A stretch of DNA of 59,513 nt from Spirochaetota bacterium (lineage in GTDB: Bacteria > Spirochaetota > UBA4802 > UB4802), in the NCBI GenBank assembly GCA_026414805.1, contig JAOAIH010000010.1:1-59513 (forward strand), in the 5' to 3' direction. The translations under genes and the position numbers were made by a program. Below are positions 45,810 to 54,358 of the stretch, piece after piece (within the stretch, counting starts at the first letter, position 1; every line of letters starts with the position of its first letter). The notes under the pieces are model-generated. The model worked only from the letters and a program-made list of their open reading frames with translations, was not told where the DNA came from and ran no database searches.

Positions 45810-46556
45810 TCACTTTCGCTGTAAATTTTGAAACGAAAATATTGATTGTGGAATTTCATTGTCAAACTGAATATCCAGTATTTCCATTTTTGTAAATCGA
45901 TCTGGCTGAGCTATCGTTTTCATTATATACACTGTTGGGATTTCTCTTCCACCTATAGTTTTTATATCACTGCAAGTTAACACTTTTGTAATTTGATTAT
46001 GTTCATCATAAAATTCCTGCCTCACAGGAAGCAATTTGTAAACACTCACATAATATACAATCTTACCCCACACTACTGCAGCATTAGGTTTTGGGATAAG
46101 TACTACTTTATAGCATTCAACACCATCAACTACCTCTTTGCCATCAAGTGTATGGGTATAATCATCAATAAGACTTGACTGTTTCACAATATCATCATTG
46201 GTAAAATCTGAACCCATCCATGACTGCAACATCATGGATGGTGCAATTTTTATAGTCTGCTGTAGCTTGGGCACATAATGCCACATGTTGTTATGTTGTA
46301 ACAGAAAGCGGTTGCCAGCATCTTTTTTTGGTGCCAGAATTTCCGCAAATGACATTCGTTGTAACCTATTATCGTATGATACAAGCTTTAACGTACGCTC
46401 AAAACGTCGAGTTTTTATGGTGATAGCTACTGTGGATGTAGAAGTATTGCCACGAATTGCTTTTTCTGACTTCTCAATTATCTCTTTTGCAGATTGGCCA
46501 AATGTAATAGCAGAGGTAAAGCTAAAAAATAGAAATAACAGGAATATTCGTTTCAT
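45810..46556 (-). CDS. Outer-membrane lipoprotein-sorting protein (LolA-like)
   Basis: The 248-residue protein has a signal peptide (FLLFLFFSFTSAITFG) and the pattern KSEKAIRGNTSTSTVAITIKT, RFLLQHNNMWHYVPKLQQTIK, WMGSDFTNDDIV and VECYKVVLIPKPN. These mark the LolA-like 'outer membrane lipoprotein-sorting protein' family (PF17131 type). It likely carries a lipid-modified substrate through the periplasm for the ABC system encoded just downstream. The 265 bases upstream are AT-rich with no visible gene. Confidence 0.85.
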   Translation of the reverse strand: MKRIFLLFLFFSFTSAITFGQSAKEIIEKSEKAIRGNTSTSTVAITIKTRRFERTLKLVSYDNRLQRMSFAEILAPKKDAGNRFLLQHNNMWHYVPKLQQTIKIAPSMMLQSWMGSDFTNDDIVKQSSLIDDYTHTLDGKEVVDGVECYKVVLIPKPNAAVVWGKIVYYVSVYKLLPVRQEFYDEHNQITKVLTCSDIKTIGGREIPTVYIMKTIAQPDRFTKMEILDIQFDNEIPQSIFSFQNLQRK

Positions 46557-46736
46557 AGAATAACCTTGTATTTAGTTCTGGGATACATACATGAATGTAT
46601 TAGTTTACCTTTTTTAGGTCAAGCATTTAAATCAACAATATTGTTTTTATATCGAAACACCTAGATGTACTAGGACGTGCGCTGCATGGTAACTAAAACT
46701 CATTTAGTTAAAAAATACATTGTTAAAATAAAATAA

Positions 46737-46766
46737 TTGACATTGATAGATTCCAAGCACTATCAA
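46737..46766 (+). promoter_or_regulatory. Candidate promoter of the coiled-coil membrane protein gene
   Basis: TTGACA at 46737-46742, spacer 18, TATCAA (46761-46766, 4 of 6). The start would be near 46773, about 50 bases before the ATG at 46822. Confidence 0.45.
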
Positions 46767-46821
46767 AATAAAAATCAGTGTTTGTATTCATTGAAATTTC
46801 ATAGTTATAAAGGAATTACTA

Positions 46822-48249
46822 ATGAAAAGCAGTAAAAATATTATATTCACATTCATAAACAGTATTGCCATAATTATTCTTCCTTTGTTGATAGTATTTT
46901 CTGTAATCTATGTATTAATTACCTCACCATTTTTATACTCAACAATTCTTAAACGTACAGACATTGTTACTGTGTTCATTCAAGCTAAAAATTTTGAAAT
47001 AACTCAATCTATTCAAAAAGAAATTGATAATCAGGTTGGACTGGCCTCATATGTGCTTACATATCAAGCAATAAAAAATCAATATGAAGAAGCAAAAAAA
47101 GCTTATGACATAATTAATAAAACTTCTGAATACGAAAGCCTTACCAAACAGTATGACGAGGTGAAAAAAATTGCATATCAAGATGTAAAAGGGATTTATA
47201 AGGATGAAGACACATTTAAGAAAAATAAAGAAGCAGAATTACAAAAGATTAAAAATCAGATTGAATTAATTAAACTATACAGGGATGAACATAAAAGTGA
47301 TATTGAAGCCGCAGAAAATAAACTTGAAGAATTAGAAGAAAAATTTGAGGATGCTCAGGAAGAATATAATGATAAACAGCAAGAAGCAAACGATATTATC
47401 CAAAAACATCGCAATACCTTTGCTGCTCAACTCAATGATGATCTTGATATAATTAAGCCTATACTCACAAAAATAATCAATGAAAAGCTCATTGATGAGA
47501 ACATTATACCACTTATTGAGAAATATATTACATTCTTTACTTCGTATGATTCAATCAAATCCAGATACATATTAGAACTGATCGATAGCGCTGATCCATT
47601 ACATCCCAAAAAGGTTACTCAGATTTTATTGCCCGATATTACTATTAGCCTATGGACACAGGAAAATGGTATAAAAAAACACATACTAAGCGACATACTA
47701 GTACAGGAAATTAAAAAAGCGCCGGGTATAAAAAACAGAATATTCCTTACCACTGCACTTTCATTAGCAGACACTACAATAGGGGAGTTGTTTGGCCAGG
47801 GCTATCTTACAAAGGTAGGAGTATGGATTGACAATGGTGTTATATATAAACACAATATTGTGCTATCTGGTAGTACTGCAGAAACGGCAATTACCATCAT
47901 AAAGATTCTATCATATGCAAAATATTTAGTGTATATAACTATCGCCCTCCTAATTGTATATGTATTCTATATGGCATTCTCACCAGCAGAAAAGATTACA
48001 AAACGCATATGGCTAACTCGAATCTTAGTTTACCCATCTATTATATTAGTCATTATTGCACTATTGGGCATAGTGCTGCCATTATACGCAATTAACCCTT
48101 CGGAATCACTTTCACATATTTCAGCTTACATCATACGAGCAATTGCATTCAACACGGCGTTGTGTATTCTACTACCAGTTATAGCTATTTTTACAGTTTT
48201 AGGTGTAAGTGGACTGATTATAAAAAAGCTCTATTTATATAAAACATAA
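46822..48249 (+). CDS. Coiled-coil membrane protein of unknown function
   Basis: The 475-residue protein has one N-terminal membrane helix (about 10-34), a periplasmic or cytoplasmic domain with a strong coiled coil (about 85-200, rich in Glu, Lys, Gln), a second globular part (200-360) and a C-terminal block of three or more membrane helices (about 365-470). I do not recognise it. It stands alone, with its own promoter candidate and a GCGATAGTTAC word 10 bases after the stop codon. Confidence 0.7.
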   Translation: MKSSKNIIFTFINSIAIIILPLLIVFSVIYVLITSPFLYSTILKRTDIVTVFIQAKNFEITQSIQKEIDNQVGLASYVLTYQAIKNQYEEAKKAYDIINKTSEYESLTKQYDEVKKIAYQDVKGIYKDEDTFKKNKEAELQKIKNQIELIKLYRDEHKSDIEAAENKLEELEEKFEDAQEEYNDKQQEANDIIQKHRNTFAAQLNDDLDIIKPILTKIINEKLIDENIIPLIEKYITFFTSYDSIKSRYILELIDSADPLHPKKVTQILLPDITISLWTQENGIKKHILSDILVQEIKKAPGIKNRIFLTTALSLADTTIGELFGQGYLTKVGVWIDNGVIYKHNIVLSGSTAETAITIIKILSYAKYLVYITIALLIVYVFYMAFSPAEKITKRIWLTRILVYPSIILVIIALLGIVLPLYAINPSESLSHISAYIIRAIAFNTALCILLPVIAIFTVLGVSGLIIKKLYLYKT

Positions 48250-48333
48250 CCTTTGCCAGTAACTATCGCCTATTTTATTCATAGCTTTAAAGTGCATACA
48301 TGTATTCCAGTTTTTCCCTAAAAAATAATTTGC

Positions 48334-48363
48334 TTGACGTGTAATACTGTCATATTGTATAAT
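48334..48363 (+). promoter_or_regulatory. Strong sigma70-type promoter of spoVG
   Basis: TTGACG (48334-48339), spacer 18, perfect TATAAT (48358-48363). The start of transcription would be near 48370, 29 bases before the spoVG ATG. GGTGGTG is the likely ribosome-binding site. Confidence 0.7.
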
Positions 48364-48398
48364 TTACAAAATTATACATACGGTATGGTGGTGATCAC

Positions 48399-48698
48399 AT
48401 GAACGACATTATTACCGAAGTTAGGGTGTTTCCCAAGGACAATTTGGGGAAAACTCTGGGGTTTGCCAACATCACTTTGTTAGACAAATTTGTTGTTAAA
48501 AATTTGCGTATAGTGAAAGGCGACAAAGGCATTTTTATTGGCATGCCTTCCAACAAGCGCAAAAATGGTGAGTACATTGACCTGTTTTTTCCTATTACTC
48601 AGGAAGCGCGGGACATGATCACGCACGCAATAATTGACAAATATAACGAAGTGATGAATACCAGCTACTCAGTTGAGAACAAGATCAAGAAAGCATAG
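48399..48698 (+). CDS. spoVG: SpoVG, septation/RNA- and DNA-binding regulator
   Basis: The 99-residue protein matches SpoVG along its length: ITEVRVFPKDNLGKTLGFAN, ITLLDKFVVKNLRIVKGDKG and IFIGMPSNKRKNGEYIDLFF, with the C-terminal helix ITQEARDMITHAIIDKYNE. It binds nucleic acids and modulates gene expression; in Borrelia and Staphylococcus it acts without sporulation. The gene is monocistronic, with a strong promoter upstream and a terminator downstream. Confidence 0.93.
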   Translation: MNDIITEVRVFPKDNLGKTLGFANITLLDKFVVKNLRIVKGDKGIFIGMPSNKRKNGEYIDLFFPITQEARDMITHAIIDKYNEVMNTSYSVENKIKKA

Positions 48699-48730
48699 TA
48701 AGTAGCCCCCTTCGGAAACCGTGAAGTTGC

Positions 48731-48762
48731 AACCACACTATACAGAGTGCGGTGTTTTGTGT
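48731..48762 (+). terminator. Probable rho-independent terminator of spoVG
   Basis: ACCACAC (48732-48738) pairs with GTGCGGT (48747-48753) with one mismatch, followed by the T-rich GTTTTGTGTTT. It lies 33 bases after the spoVG stop. Confidence 0.55.
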
Positions 48763-48864
48763 TTAGGTGGGTTTAAAAAAGTTACTCATTGTAATTTTTA
48801 TAAGCGATAGCTCATATACTACACTATTGCCATGGATCTAATCATGCAGAAATTCTATATATTA

Positions 48865-49179
48865 TTAATCCTGCCGTAAGCGATTGAATACCTGCCGTAC
48901 AAAATTGGTCATACGTGTCAACACCAACGTACTGATAATAATATCAAAAAGAACCGGTATTTTTAATCCAGTGCCCCTGAATACATGTAACACATCAACT
49001 TTGTAGCATAGGAAAAATGCAGCAAGTAATATTATGACATCTCGGGTGGCTTCAACAGCACGTGTCATTTTCACATCACGGAAGGCTGACATGGAGAAAA
49101 TAGCCATTACAGCTGCTTCAAGGATAATTGCCATGACAAAAAGATTAATTATGTTCTGGATAAGCACATCGCCATTCAT
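48865..49179 (-). CDS. Small membrane protein of unknown function
   Basis: The 104-residue protein has three hydrophobic stretches (LFVMAIILEAAVMAIFSM, DVIILLAAFFLCYKVDVL, VLFDIIISTLVLTRM) and a basic C terminus (RQVFNRLRQD). It has its own strong promoter (49235-49264) and GGAGG ahead of the ATG, about 10 bases away. I do not recognise a family; a holin-like or small channel protein is possible, but nothing proves it. It lies between paralog B and spoVG and is enclosed by a 10-base inverted repeat. Confidence 0.6.
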   Translation of the reverse strand: MNGDVLIQNIINLFVMAIILEAAVMAIFSMSAFRDVKMTRAVEATRDVIILLAAFFLCYKVDVLHVFRGTGLKIPVLFDIIISTLVLTRMTNFVRQVFNRLRQD

Positions 49180-49234
49180 AAGGGGAAGACCTCCTTTTCT
49201 TTAGATAAACACCATCCTTTGGTACATCGCGCTT

Positions 49235-49264
49235 ATTGTACCAGTATTGAGTTGTGTATGTCAA
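49235..49264 (-). promoter_or_regulatory. Strong sigma70-type promoter of the small membrane protein gene
   Basis: On the minus strand, TTGACA (49264-49259), spacer 18, TACAAT (49240-49235, 5 of 6). It lies between the stop of paralog B and the ATG at 49179, so this gene is transcribed separately. Confidence 0.65.
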
Positions 49265-49293
49265 TAAAATTTTATTTTTAGGTTGTTTGGGGG

Positions 49294-49749
49294 CTACTGG
49301 GGTGTTTTTTGTAGTATTTGGGGCGGTGGTCCCCAGTAAAAATGGCAACAGGGTATCCCATCTTCTAGAAAAAACCCAAAAGTATAACCACTACAACGAT
49401 AGTTATCGGTATTATCATCTTTACTAAGTGCATCTAAAAAATCAAAAAGATAATTATCAACACAATATGCAATAACTCGTGCCAGGGACATCTTGGTAAC
49501 CTTCCTCACATCCATTAAAAATTCATACTCATGCTCATACAAGAACAAATGGACACGTTTCCACACATCCTGATGCCTTTGCCTATACCTCAATCGCGTA
49601 TACCCTTTTACAGGCATGGTTTTATACGATATGACATAGTTTATAAAATTAACAATAAAAGTGTGAAGCGATAGCTTATTGCGTTGTGCATGCTTTTTCA
49701 GTACATCCAGATGATTGCGCGAAATACACGTAGTGGTTTCTATAGTCAT
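49294..49749 (-). CDS. Unknown protein, paralog B (see 30281-30748)
   Basis: The 151-residue protein has GGGAG 6 bases before its ATG. It shares MTIETTTCIS, HLDVL, LSLHTFIVNFINY, WKRVHLFLYEHEYEFLMDVRK, KMSLARVIAYCVDN, DNYRCSGYTF and YWGPPPQILQK with paralog A at about 45 percent identity by eye. The C-terminal YWGP block is distinctive. Both copies have ACTTTGGGAG just upstream, so even the ribosome-binding region is preserved. The family is not known to me; the N-terminal half resembles small RHH-type DNA-binding proteins. Confidence 0.7.
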   Translation of the reverse strand: MTIETTTCISRNHLDVLKKHAQRNKLSLHTFIVNFINYVISYKTMPVKGYTRLRYRQRHQDVWKRVHLFLYEHEYEFLMDVRKVTKMSLARVIAYCVDNYLFDFLDALSKDDNTDNYRCSGYTFGFFLEDGIPCCHFYWGPPPQILQKTPQ

Positions 49750-50085
49750 ACTATACTCCCAAAGTATTTTTTTACATATAAATTAACAATTTAATCATTT
49801 TTGCAAGCATATTCCGATTGTAACAAAAAATTTAATCACACTTCAAATACAATACAGGCGACATAAAAATATTGACGCTATACCATGGATTCTGTTATGG
49901 TGATAATAGGTGGTGAGTAGTTCTATTATGAAGTTGCATTTTTAGTCTCAATAACATATTTTTAACGATTATACCTAGTGTGGCCATTATTAGTATTTGC
50001 AAGTGTAACTCAAAATGTACTATTACATTTTATTTGTAAATGTTACAACTATTACAACCGATACTATAATCACGGAGTATTCCTT
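49750..50085. other. Intergenic region between divergent paralog B and lipoprotein gene
   Basis: An AT-rich stretch of 336 bases. It contains TTGACG at 49872 without a good -10, and an in-frame extension of the downstream lipoprotein gene that lacks a Shine-Dalgarno sequence and is probably not translated. Nothing else is seen. Confidence 0.45.
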
Positions 50086-50610
50086 ATGAAAAATACTGTT
50101 GCACTATTTATATGCATATTGGCGATAGCAACCGCTATCTCTTGTGGTGATCAGTCTTCCAGTTCTTCAAGCAGTGCCTTCAAGATACAACCAGGCGATG
50201 TAAACACCTTTACTACAACTTTGACGGGAAAAGGAACAAGTTTTAATGTTACTTTTGGTGCTAATACCTATAACCCTTCAACCTCTGATGATTATGCCAT
50301 TATTATATCAAATGTCAACTCTACAGGAAATGTGGGTATTGCATTTGGAACAAATCCAAAATCAAATAGAAGCTTTAAGGTTTTTATTTATTTTCCATCA
50401 TCATTTCCACCACCAACAACAACATATTCTGGAACAGTAACAGTAATTGAAAATGGTGTAAAGTACACTAACTCTTCAGCAACTATCAATATCTCAAGCA
50501 TTTCTGGTCCAGATAGCAATAATTGTTACACAATAGATATAGATGACATTACTGTAGATGTAGGGAAAACTTTAAGCTTTACCTCACTAAAAGCATACCT
50601 GGTACAATAA
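50086..50610 (+). CDS. Ser-rich lipoprotein of unknown function
   Basis: I place the start at 50086, where GGAG lies 8 bases upstream and the product begins MKNTVALFICILAIATAISC, a lipoprotein signal. After the Cys comes a short linker of serines (SSSSSSS region), then a beta-rich domain with TYSGTVTVIENGVKYTNSS and DIDDITVDVGKTLSF. I recognise no family. One GCGATAG word is inside the signal peptide codons. The STAS gene begins 6 bases after its stop. Confidence 0.7.
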   Translation: MKNTVALFICILAIATAISCGDQSSSSSSSAFKIQPGDVNTFTTTLTGKGTSFNVTFGANTYNPSTSDDYAIIISNVNSTGNVGIAFGTNPKSNRSFKVFIYFPSSFPPPTTTYSGTVTVIENGVKYTNSSATINISSISGPDSNNCYTIDIDDITVDVGKTLSFTSLKAYLVQ

Positions 50611-50616
50611 CACTCT

Positions 50617-50907
50617 ATGGTAACAGTAGAAAACAACACTATCATCATACACTGCGAAAAAGCCACTCCTGATGACAAGATGGAAGTAGAATATGCTGTG
50701 GAGCGGTTACTACGCGCTGGTGCTACTGTTATCTATTTTGATTTATCAAAAACTATCTACCTGCCATCTACGCTTATGGGGTATTTGATGTGGAAAAAGC
50801 AGGAACTCCAAAAACAGGGCAAAGATATTCAGATAATATCCATGAGCGCTTCATTAAAAAAAGTATTTGAGGATATGCGCCTACTTGATTTTTTTGGAAT
50901 AAAATAA
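50617..50907 (+). CDS. STAS-domain protein (anti-sigma antagonist-like)
   Basis: The 96-residue protein is one STAS domain: beta strands VTVENNTIIIHCEKA, IYFDLSKTIYLPSTLMGYLM (with the Ser/Thr that is phosphorylated in SpoIIAA-like proteins at PST) and KDIQIISMSASLKKVFEDMRLLDFF. It may be a substrate of a SpoIIE-type phosphatase. It is encoded directly after the lipoprotein gene, but no anti-sigma kinase is near. Confidence 0.8.
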   Translation: MVTVENNTIIIHCEKATPDDKMEVEYAVERLLRAGATVIYFDLSKTIYLPSTLMGYLMWKKQELQKQGKDIQIISMSASLKKVFEDMRLLDFFGIK

Positions 50908-50912
50908 TTTAT

Positions 50913-51666
50913 TTATAATTTAAATTCATCAAGTTTAAAAATATCCATGTAATCCCACTTACGGTATGCCATTGCGTATATATTTTGATTAGTCACATAG
51001 TAAAGCATGCTTTCTTCATACTGCAGCGTTGCAAAAATTGGAATAAGATTTTTATCATTATATTCTTCAAAAAGAAATTTAAACCTTGATAGATTGTTTT
51101 GCTTGAAGTCATCTACACTATGCTTGCGCATAGTAGTTTTCACTTCAATAAGGAATACTTCATGATTGCTTACCGCTATTACATCAAATTCATCCTTTAC
51201 CCCGTCTTTTTTTCGTGTAATATTCATCATTGTTGTCATTAATTCGCATTTAAAATAATTTTCTATCACCGGGCGCGTTGCAGGGTAGATTATATTTTTA
51301 ACAATAGTGCCCATTTAATTTGCAAGTTCATCCCATTGTTTGTTCATTTGGCGGCGTTCCTGCTTCATTTCATTTTAAATTCTTTCATCTCATCTTTGAA
51401 ATCTTTCATTTCATTAACCAACATATTGAATTTTCTCTATCGTCTTTTCTTAACTGTTTTGATTCATCTAAAAATGTCTTTACCTGTTCAGTAACTATTG
51501 CAATTGTTCTTTTAAGTTTATTCACATCATTTGAAATATGATCATTCTCAACATGGCTTAGCATAAAAAGATTGTATACCTTGCTAAACTCAAGGCCAAC
51601 TGTACGTGTAAATTCTTCAAAAGCTGTTTCTAATCTGTTTATACGAATTTCATTCTTTTCCATCAA
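50913..51666 (-). pseudogene. Decayed DUF3782-like PD-(D/E)XK nuclease-family gene
   Basis: Read on the minus strand, the remains fit one protein: an N-terminal coiled coil (about 80 codons from 51666), then in a second frame NMLVNEMKDFKDEMKEFK (around 51370-51425), then in a third frame KQERRQMNKQWDELAN, a TAA, and MGTIVKNIIYPATRPVIENY continuing to 50913. 'NKQWDELANKMGT' is the junction seen in intact family members, so the stop (TAA where AAA is expected) is a nonsense change, besides two frameshifts. The C-terminal part keeps the nuclease-like DEFDVIAV and FLIEVKTT. The function of the family is unproven. Confidence 0.75.
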
Positions 51667-51878
51667 ATTACACTTCTTTCCATAAATATCGCTATGCTTC
51701 TTTTATAGTATTTGATTACTAAAATAGTAACTCTAATAGTAACTGTCGAAAAGAAAATCAATACTTTTCGTTAATTATTACCATGTATTATTTTTAAAGG
51801 CATTTTGCCAGGCAAAAGCTAAGCATTCTATCTGTAGACTACCATGTTAAGAATTGACTTTGTTACTAAAGGTATTAT

Positions 51879-52946
51879 TTATAAATTATTTATATATGCA
51901 ATCATTTGTTCAATATTCATTACTTTTTGTGCCGCACCGCGCTTAATAGCTTCGCGTGGCATACCAAACACAACTGATGAAGCCTCATCCTGTGCAATTG
52001 TCACACCACCTGCTTGTAGTATTTCACCCAACCCTTCAGCGCCATCAGCGCCCATTCCTGTGCATAAAATACCTACACTTTTGCTTACTACCTGCGCTAC
52101 CGAGCGGAATAGTACGTCCACAGAGGGTTTATGCCTGTTGACTGGAGGCCCATCATTTATTTCCACAAAGTAGCCGTTGGAATCTGCACGCACCAGCATA
52201 TGGCGATTCCCCGGTGCAATGAGTGCTGTGCCTCTGTACAGCCTGTCACCATTCTGCGCTTCTTTTACATATAGCTTTGAATTATTGTTTACTCTATTTG
52301 CAAATGCTTCGGTAAATTTTTCTGGCATATGCTGCACTATGGCGATTGCCGGTACATTTTCATGAAGGCTACCTAAAATTTTTGCAATGACTTCAGTACC
52401 ACCTGTGGAAGCACCTAGGGCTATGATGACATCACTATGAGTAGTTCGCACCTTGGAAACTGTTTTTGGCAATATTATATCTGCACTGAACTTTTCTTCA
52501 ATTTCAATTGCTTTTTCCCTGCTGTGCGCAGTAAACCGATCCGATTTTATTTCCGCTGCAGTTATGACTTTATCCCGCAACTCAGTTGCAAAGCGTTCCC
52601 ATTCCTGCGTATCATCAGAACGTGGTTTTAAAATAAAATCAACCGCACCGTATTCCAATGCTTTTATGGTTTGTACTGCACCTTTATCAGTGAATGCGCT
52701 CACCATTATTACCGGCATGGGGTTTGCTATCATGAGCTTTCGCAAAAACGTTAAACCATCCATGCGTGGCATTTCAATATCAAGCGTCAATACATCAGGA
52801 GCAAGCTGCTTAATTTTATTTACAGCAATATAGGGGTCTAAAGCGGTTCCAACAACTTCAATTTTATTTGATGCGTTAAGAATATCGGTTAATGTTTTGC
52901 GCATTACCGCAGAATCATCAACCACTAATACCTTTATTTTATCCAA
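51879..52946 (-). CDS. cheB: Chemotaxis response regulator and methylesterase CheB
   Basis: The 355-residue protein has a receiver domain (VDDSAVMRK; phospho-Asp56 in LTLDIEMPRMDG), a linker, and the CheB methylesterase with the triad Ser in ALGASTGG, His in VQHMPEKFT and Asp in CTGMGADGAEG. It removes methyl groups or deamidates receptors on phosphorylation. It is the last gene of the chemotaxis operon and overlaps cheD by 8 bases. The stretch downstream to 51667 holds only an imperfect hairpin (51747-51770). Confidence 0.95.
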   Translation of the reverse strand: MDKIKVLVVDDSAVMRKTLTDILNASNKIEVVGTALDPYIAVNKIKQLAPDVLTLDIEMPRMDGLTFLRKLMIANPMPVIMVSAFTDKGAVQTIKALEYGAVDFILKPRSDDTQEWERFATELRDKVITAAEIKSDRFTAHSREKAIEIEEKFSADIILPKTVSKVRTTHSDVIIALGASTGGTEVIAKILGSLHENVPAIAIVQHMPEKFTEAFANRVNNNSKLYVKEAQNGDRLYRGTALIAPGNRHMLVRADSNGYFVEINDGPPVNRHKPSVDVLFRSVAQVVSKSVGILCTGMGADGAEGLGEILQAGGVTIAQDEASSVVFGMPREAIKRGAAQKVMNIEQMIAYINNL

Positions 52947-53505
52947 CTATTGATAACTCCGTTGTAAAAGTTGTATCTTTTTCGTCAACCTTGGTTAATT
53001 GTTTACAATAAACCCTTCCCGATTCAACGTCAAAGACCACTTTACGGGCAACTGTTCCACCCACATCTTCACTTACAATAGGAATATCGGCCATTTCCAG
53101 TAATATCTTTGCAATTCTTACATTCATATTACAGATCCCATACTGCGTAGTTTGATAATCCAGAACTTTCCCGCCACCAAATATCTTAGCAACTATATTT
53201 TTTCTCTGGCCATACTGCTCCATCTGGGCAATAAGATTTTCAATTGCCCTTGTGCCATATTTCAGTAGTTCTTTCTGTTCATCGTCATCAACAGTCATTT
53301 TATGCTTTGTATGTTTCTGCACCACTTTACCTGGCAATACAAAGTGATTCATACCTCCTACCTTGTTAACAGGATCGTACAGGCATACAGCCACACACGA
53401 ACCAAGCAATGTCCCTATATATTCATCTTTATTGCTAACATAACAGTCACCGGGATACAGCACTTTTAAGGGCTTCTTTAATTTATGCGAATTTCGTATA
53501 TACAT
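52939..53505 (-). CDS. cheD: Receptor glutamine deamidase CheD (copy 1)
   Basis: The 188-residue protein has the CheD active-site pattern: TLLGSCVAVCLYDPVNKVGGMNHFVLP, with Thr, the catalytic Cys and His in their usual places, and KIFGGGKVLDY near the middle. CheD deamidates Gln residues of MCPs and, in some bacteria, binds CheC. No CheC is visible here. It lies between cheR (37 bases) and cheB. The related copy at 54359 is clearly distinct. Confidence 0.93.
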   Translation of the reverse strand: MYIRNSHKLKKPLKVLYPGDCYVSNKDEYIGTLLGSCVAVCLYDPVNKVGGMNHFVLPGKVVQKHTKHKMTVDDDEQKELLKYGTRAIENLIAQMEQYGQRKNIVAKIFGGGKVLDYQTTQYGICNMNVRIAKILLEMADIPIVSEDVGGTVARKVVFDVESGRVYCKQLTKVDEKDTTFTTELSIVG

Positions 53506-53542
53506 GGACTACCTCTTGAAACATCAGCAATGTGTCTATATG

Positions 53543-54355
53543 TTATCGTTTTTGATATACTGAATGGGCTACATAATGGAAAGGAAGATTGGCGCTTACT
53601 ATCGCTTCAGCATACCCTAAGAAAAGATAGCCACCTTTTGGTAAATAATCATAAAATTTTTTTAATACTTTTGATTGTACATCTTTATCAAAATAAATCA
53701 TGACATTTCGGCAAAAAATTATATCAAAATGCCCTTTAAGGCGATAGCTCTCATCAAGCAAATTCAGGTGCTGAAAAGAAATTTTTTCTTTAAGAAAGTT
53801 TTTGACTTTTGCATATCCAGTATACTGATCTTTTCCTTTTAAAAAATATTTTTTTAAAAGACTAACATCAAGTGTTTGTACAGCTTCAAGTGGGTAAATG
53901 CCGTTTTGTGCGGTGTGAAGCACTTTAGTGTCAATGTCAGTGGCAATAATAGTAAATTGTTTTTTGAAATTGCTCTCATATAACACAATGGCAATGCTGT
54001 AGGCTTCTTCGCCAGTTGAGCAACCTGCGCTCCAGATAACAATATTTTTATGCGATAGCTCCTGTTCAACAATCCGCTGCAATATAGAAAAATGTTCACG
54101 TTCCCTGAAGAATTCTGTTTTGTTAGTGGTGATACAATTTATTAAGTTTTCAATTTCATCATCATAATTGTCTCTAAGGTAATCGCAATACTCTTCATAG
54201 CGGTGCATGCCCAACTCACGCATTCTGCGAAGTAGGCGCGATTGCACCAGCGCACGTTTCATTTCAGAAAGCTTTATCCCTGATTCTTTATATACAATAT
54301 TTCTGATATAATCAAAATCCTGCTGACTTAACTGTTGATAAAAAGTAGTATTCAT
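53543..54355 (-). CDS. cheR: Chemotaxis receptor methyltransferase CheR
   Basis: The 270-residue protein has the helical N-domain (FDYIRNIVYKESGIKLSEMK) and the SAM-binding domain with IWSAGCSTGEEAYSIAIVL, IIATDIDTKVL and FDIIFCRNVMIYFD. It adds methyl groups to receptor Glu residues. It lies between the two cheD genes, 3 bases downstream of the second copy. Three GCGATAG words lie in the gene. Confidence 0.95.
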   Translation of the reverse strand: MNTTFYQQLSQQDFDYIRNIVYKESGIKLSEMKRALVQSRLLRRMRELGMHRYEEYCDYLRDNYDDEIENLINCITTNKTEFFREREHFSILQRIVEQELSHKNIVIWSAGCSTGEEAYSIAIVLYESNFKKQFTIIATDIDTKVLHTAQNGIYPLEAVQTLDVSLLKKYFLKGKDQYTGYAKVKNFLKEKISFQHLNLLDESYRLKGHFDIIFCRNVMIYFDKDVQSKVLKKFYDYLPKGGYLFLGYAEAIVSANLPFHYVAHSVYQKR

Positions 54356-54358
54356 ACA

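Larger units (their letters stand above)
48701..49298. repeat. 10-base inverted repeat flanking a small membrane-protein gene
   Basis: AGTAGCCCCC (48701-48710) has an inverted copy GGGGGCTACT (49289-49298). The 578 bases between hold the terminator of spoVG, a GCGATAGCTC word, and the complete 104-residue membrane-protein gene with its promoter. The right-hand copy overlaps the last codons of paralog B. It could mark an inserted element or be chance. Confidence 0.4.

Noticed and set aside
51747-51770. CGAAAAG/CTTTTCG hairpin as a terminator of the chemotaxis operon
   Set aside because: Seven pairs, 10-base loop, no T-run on the minus strand, and over 100 bases past the cheB stop; too weak to call.
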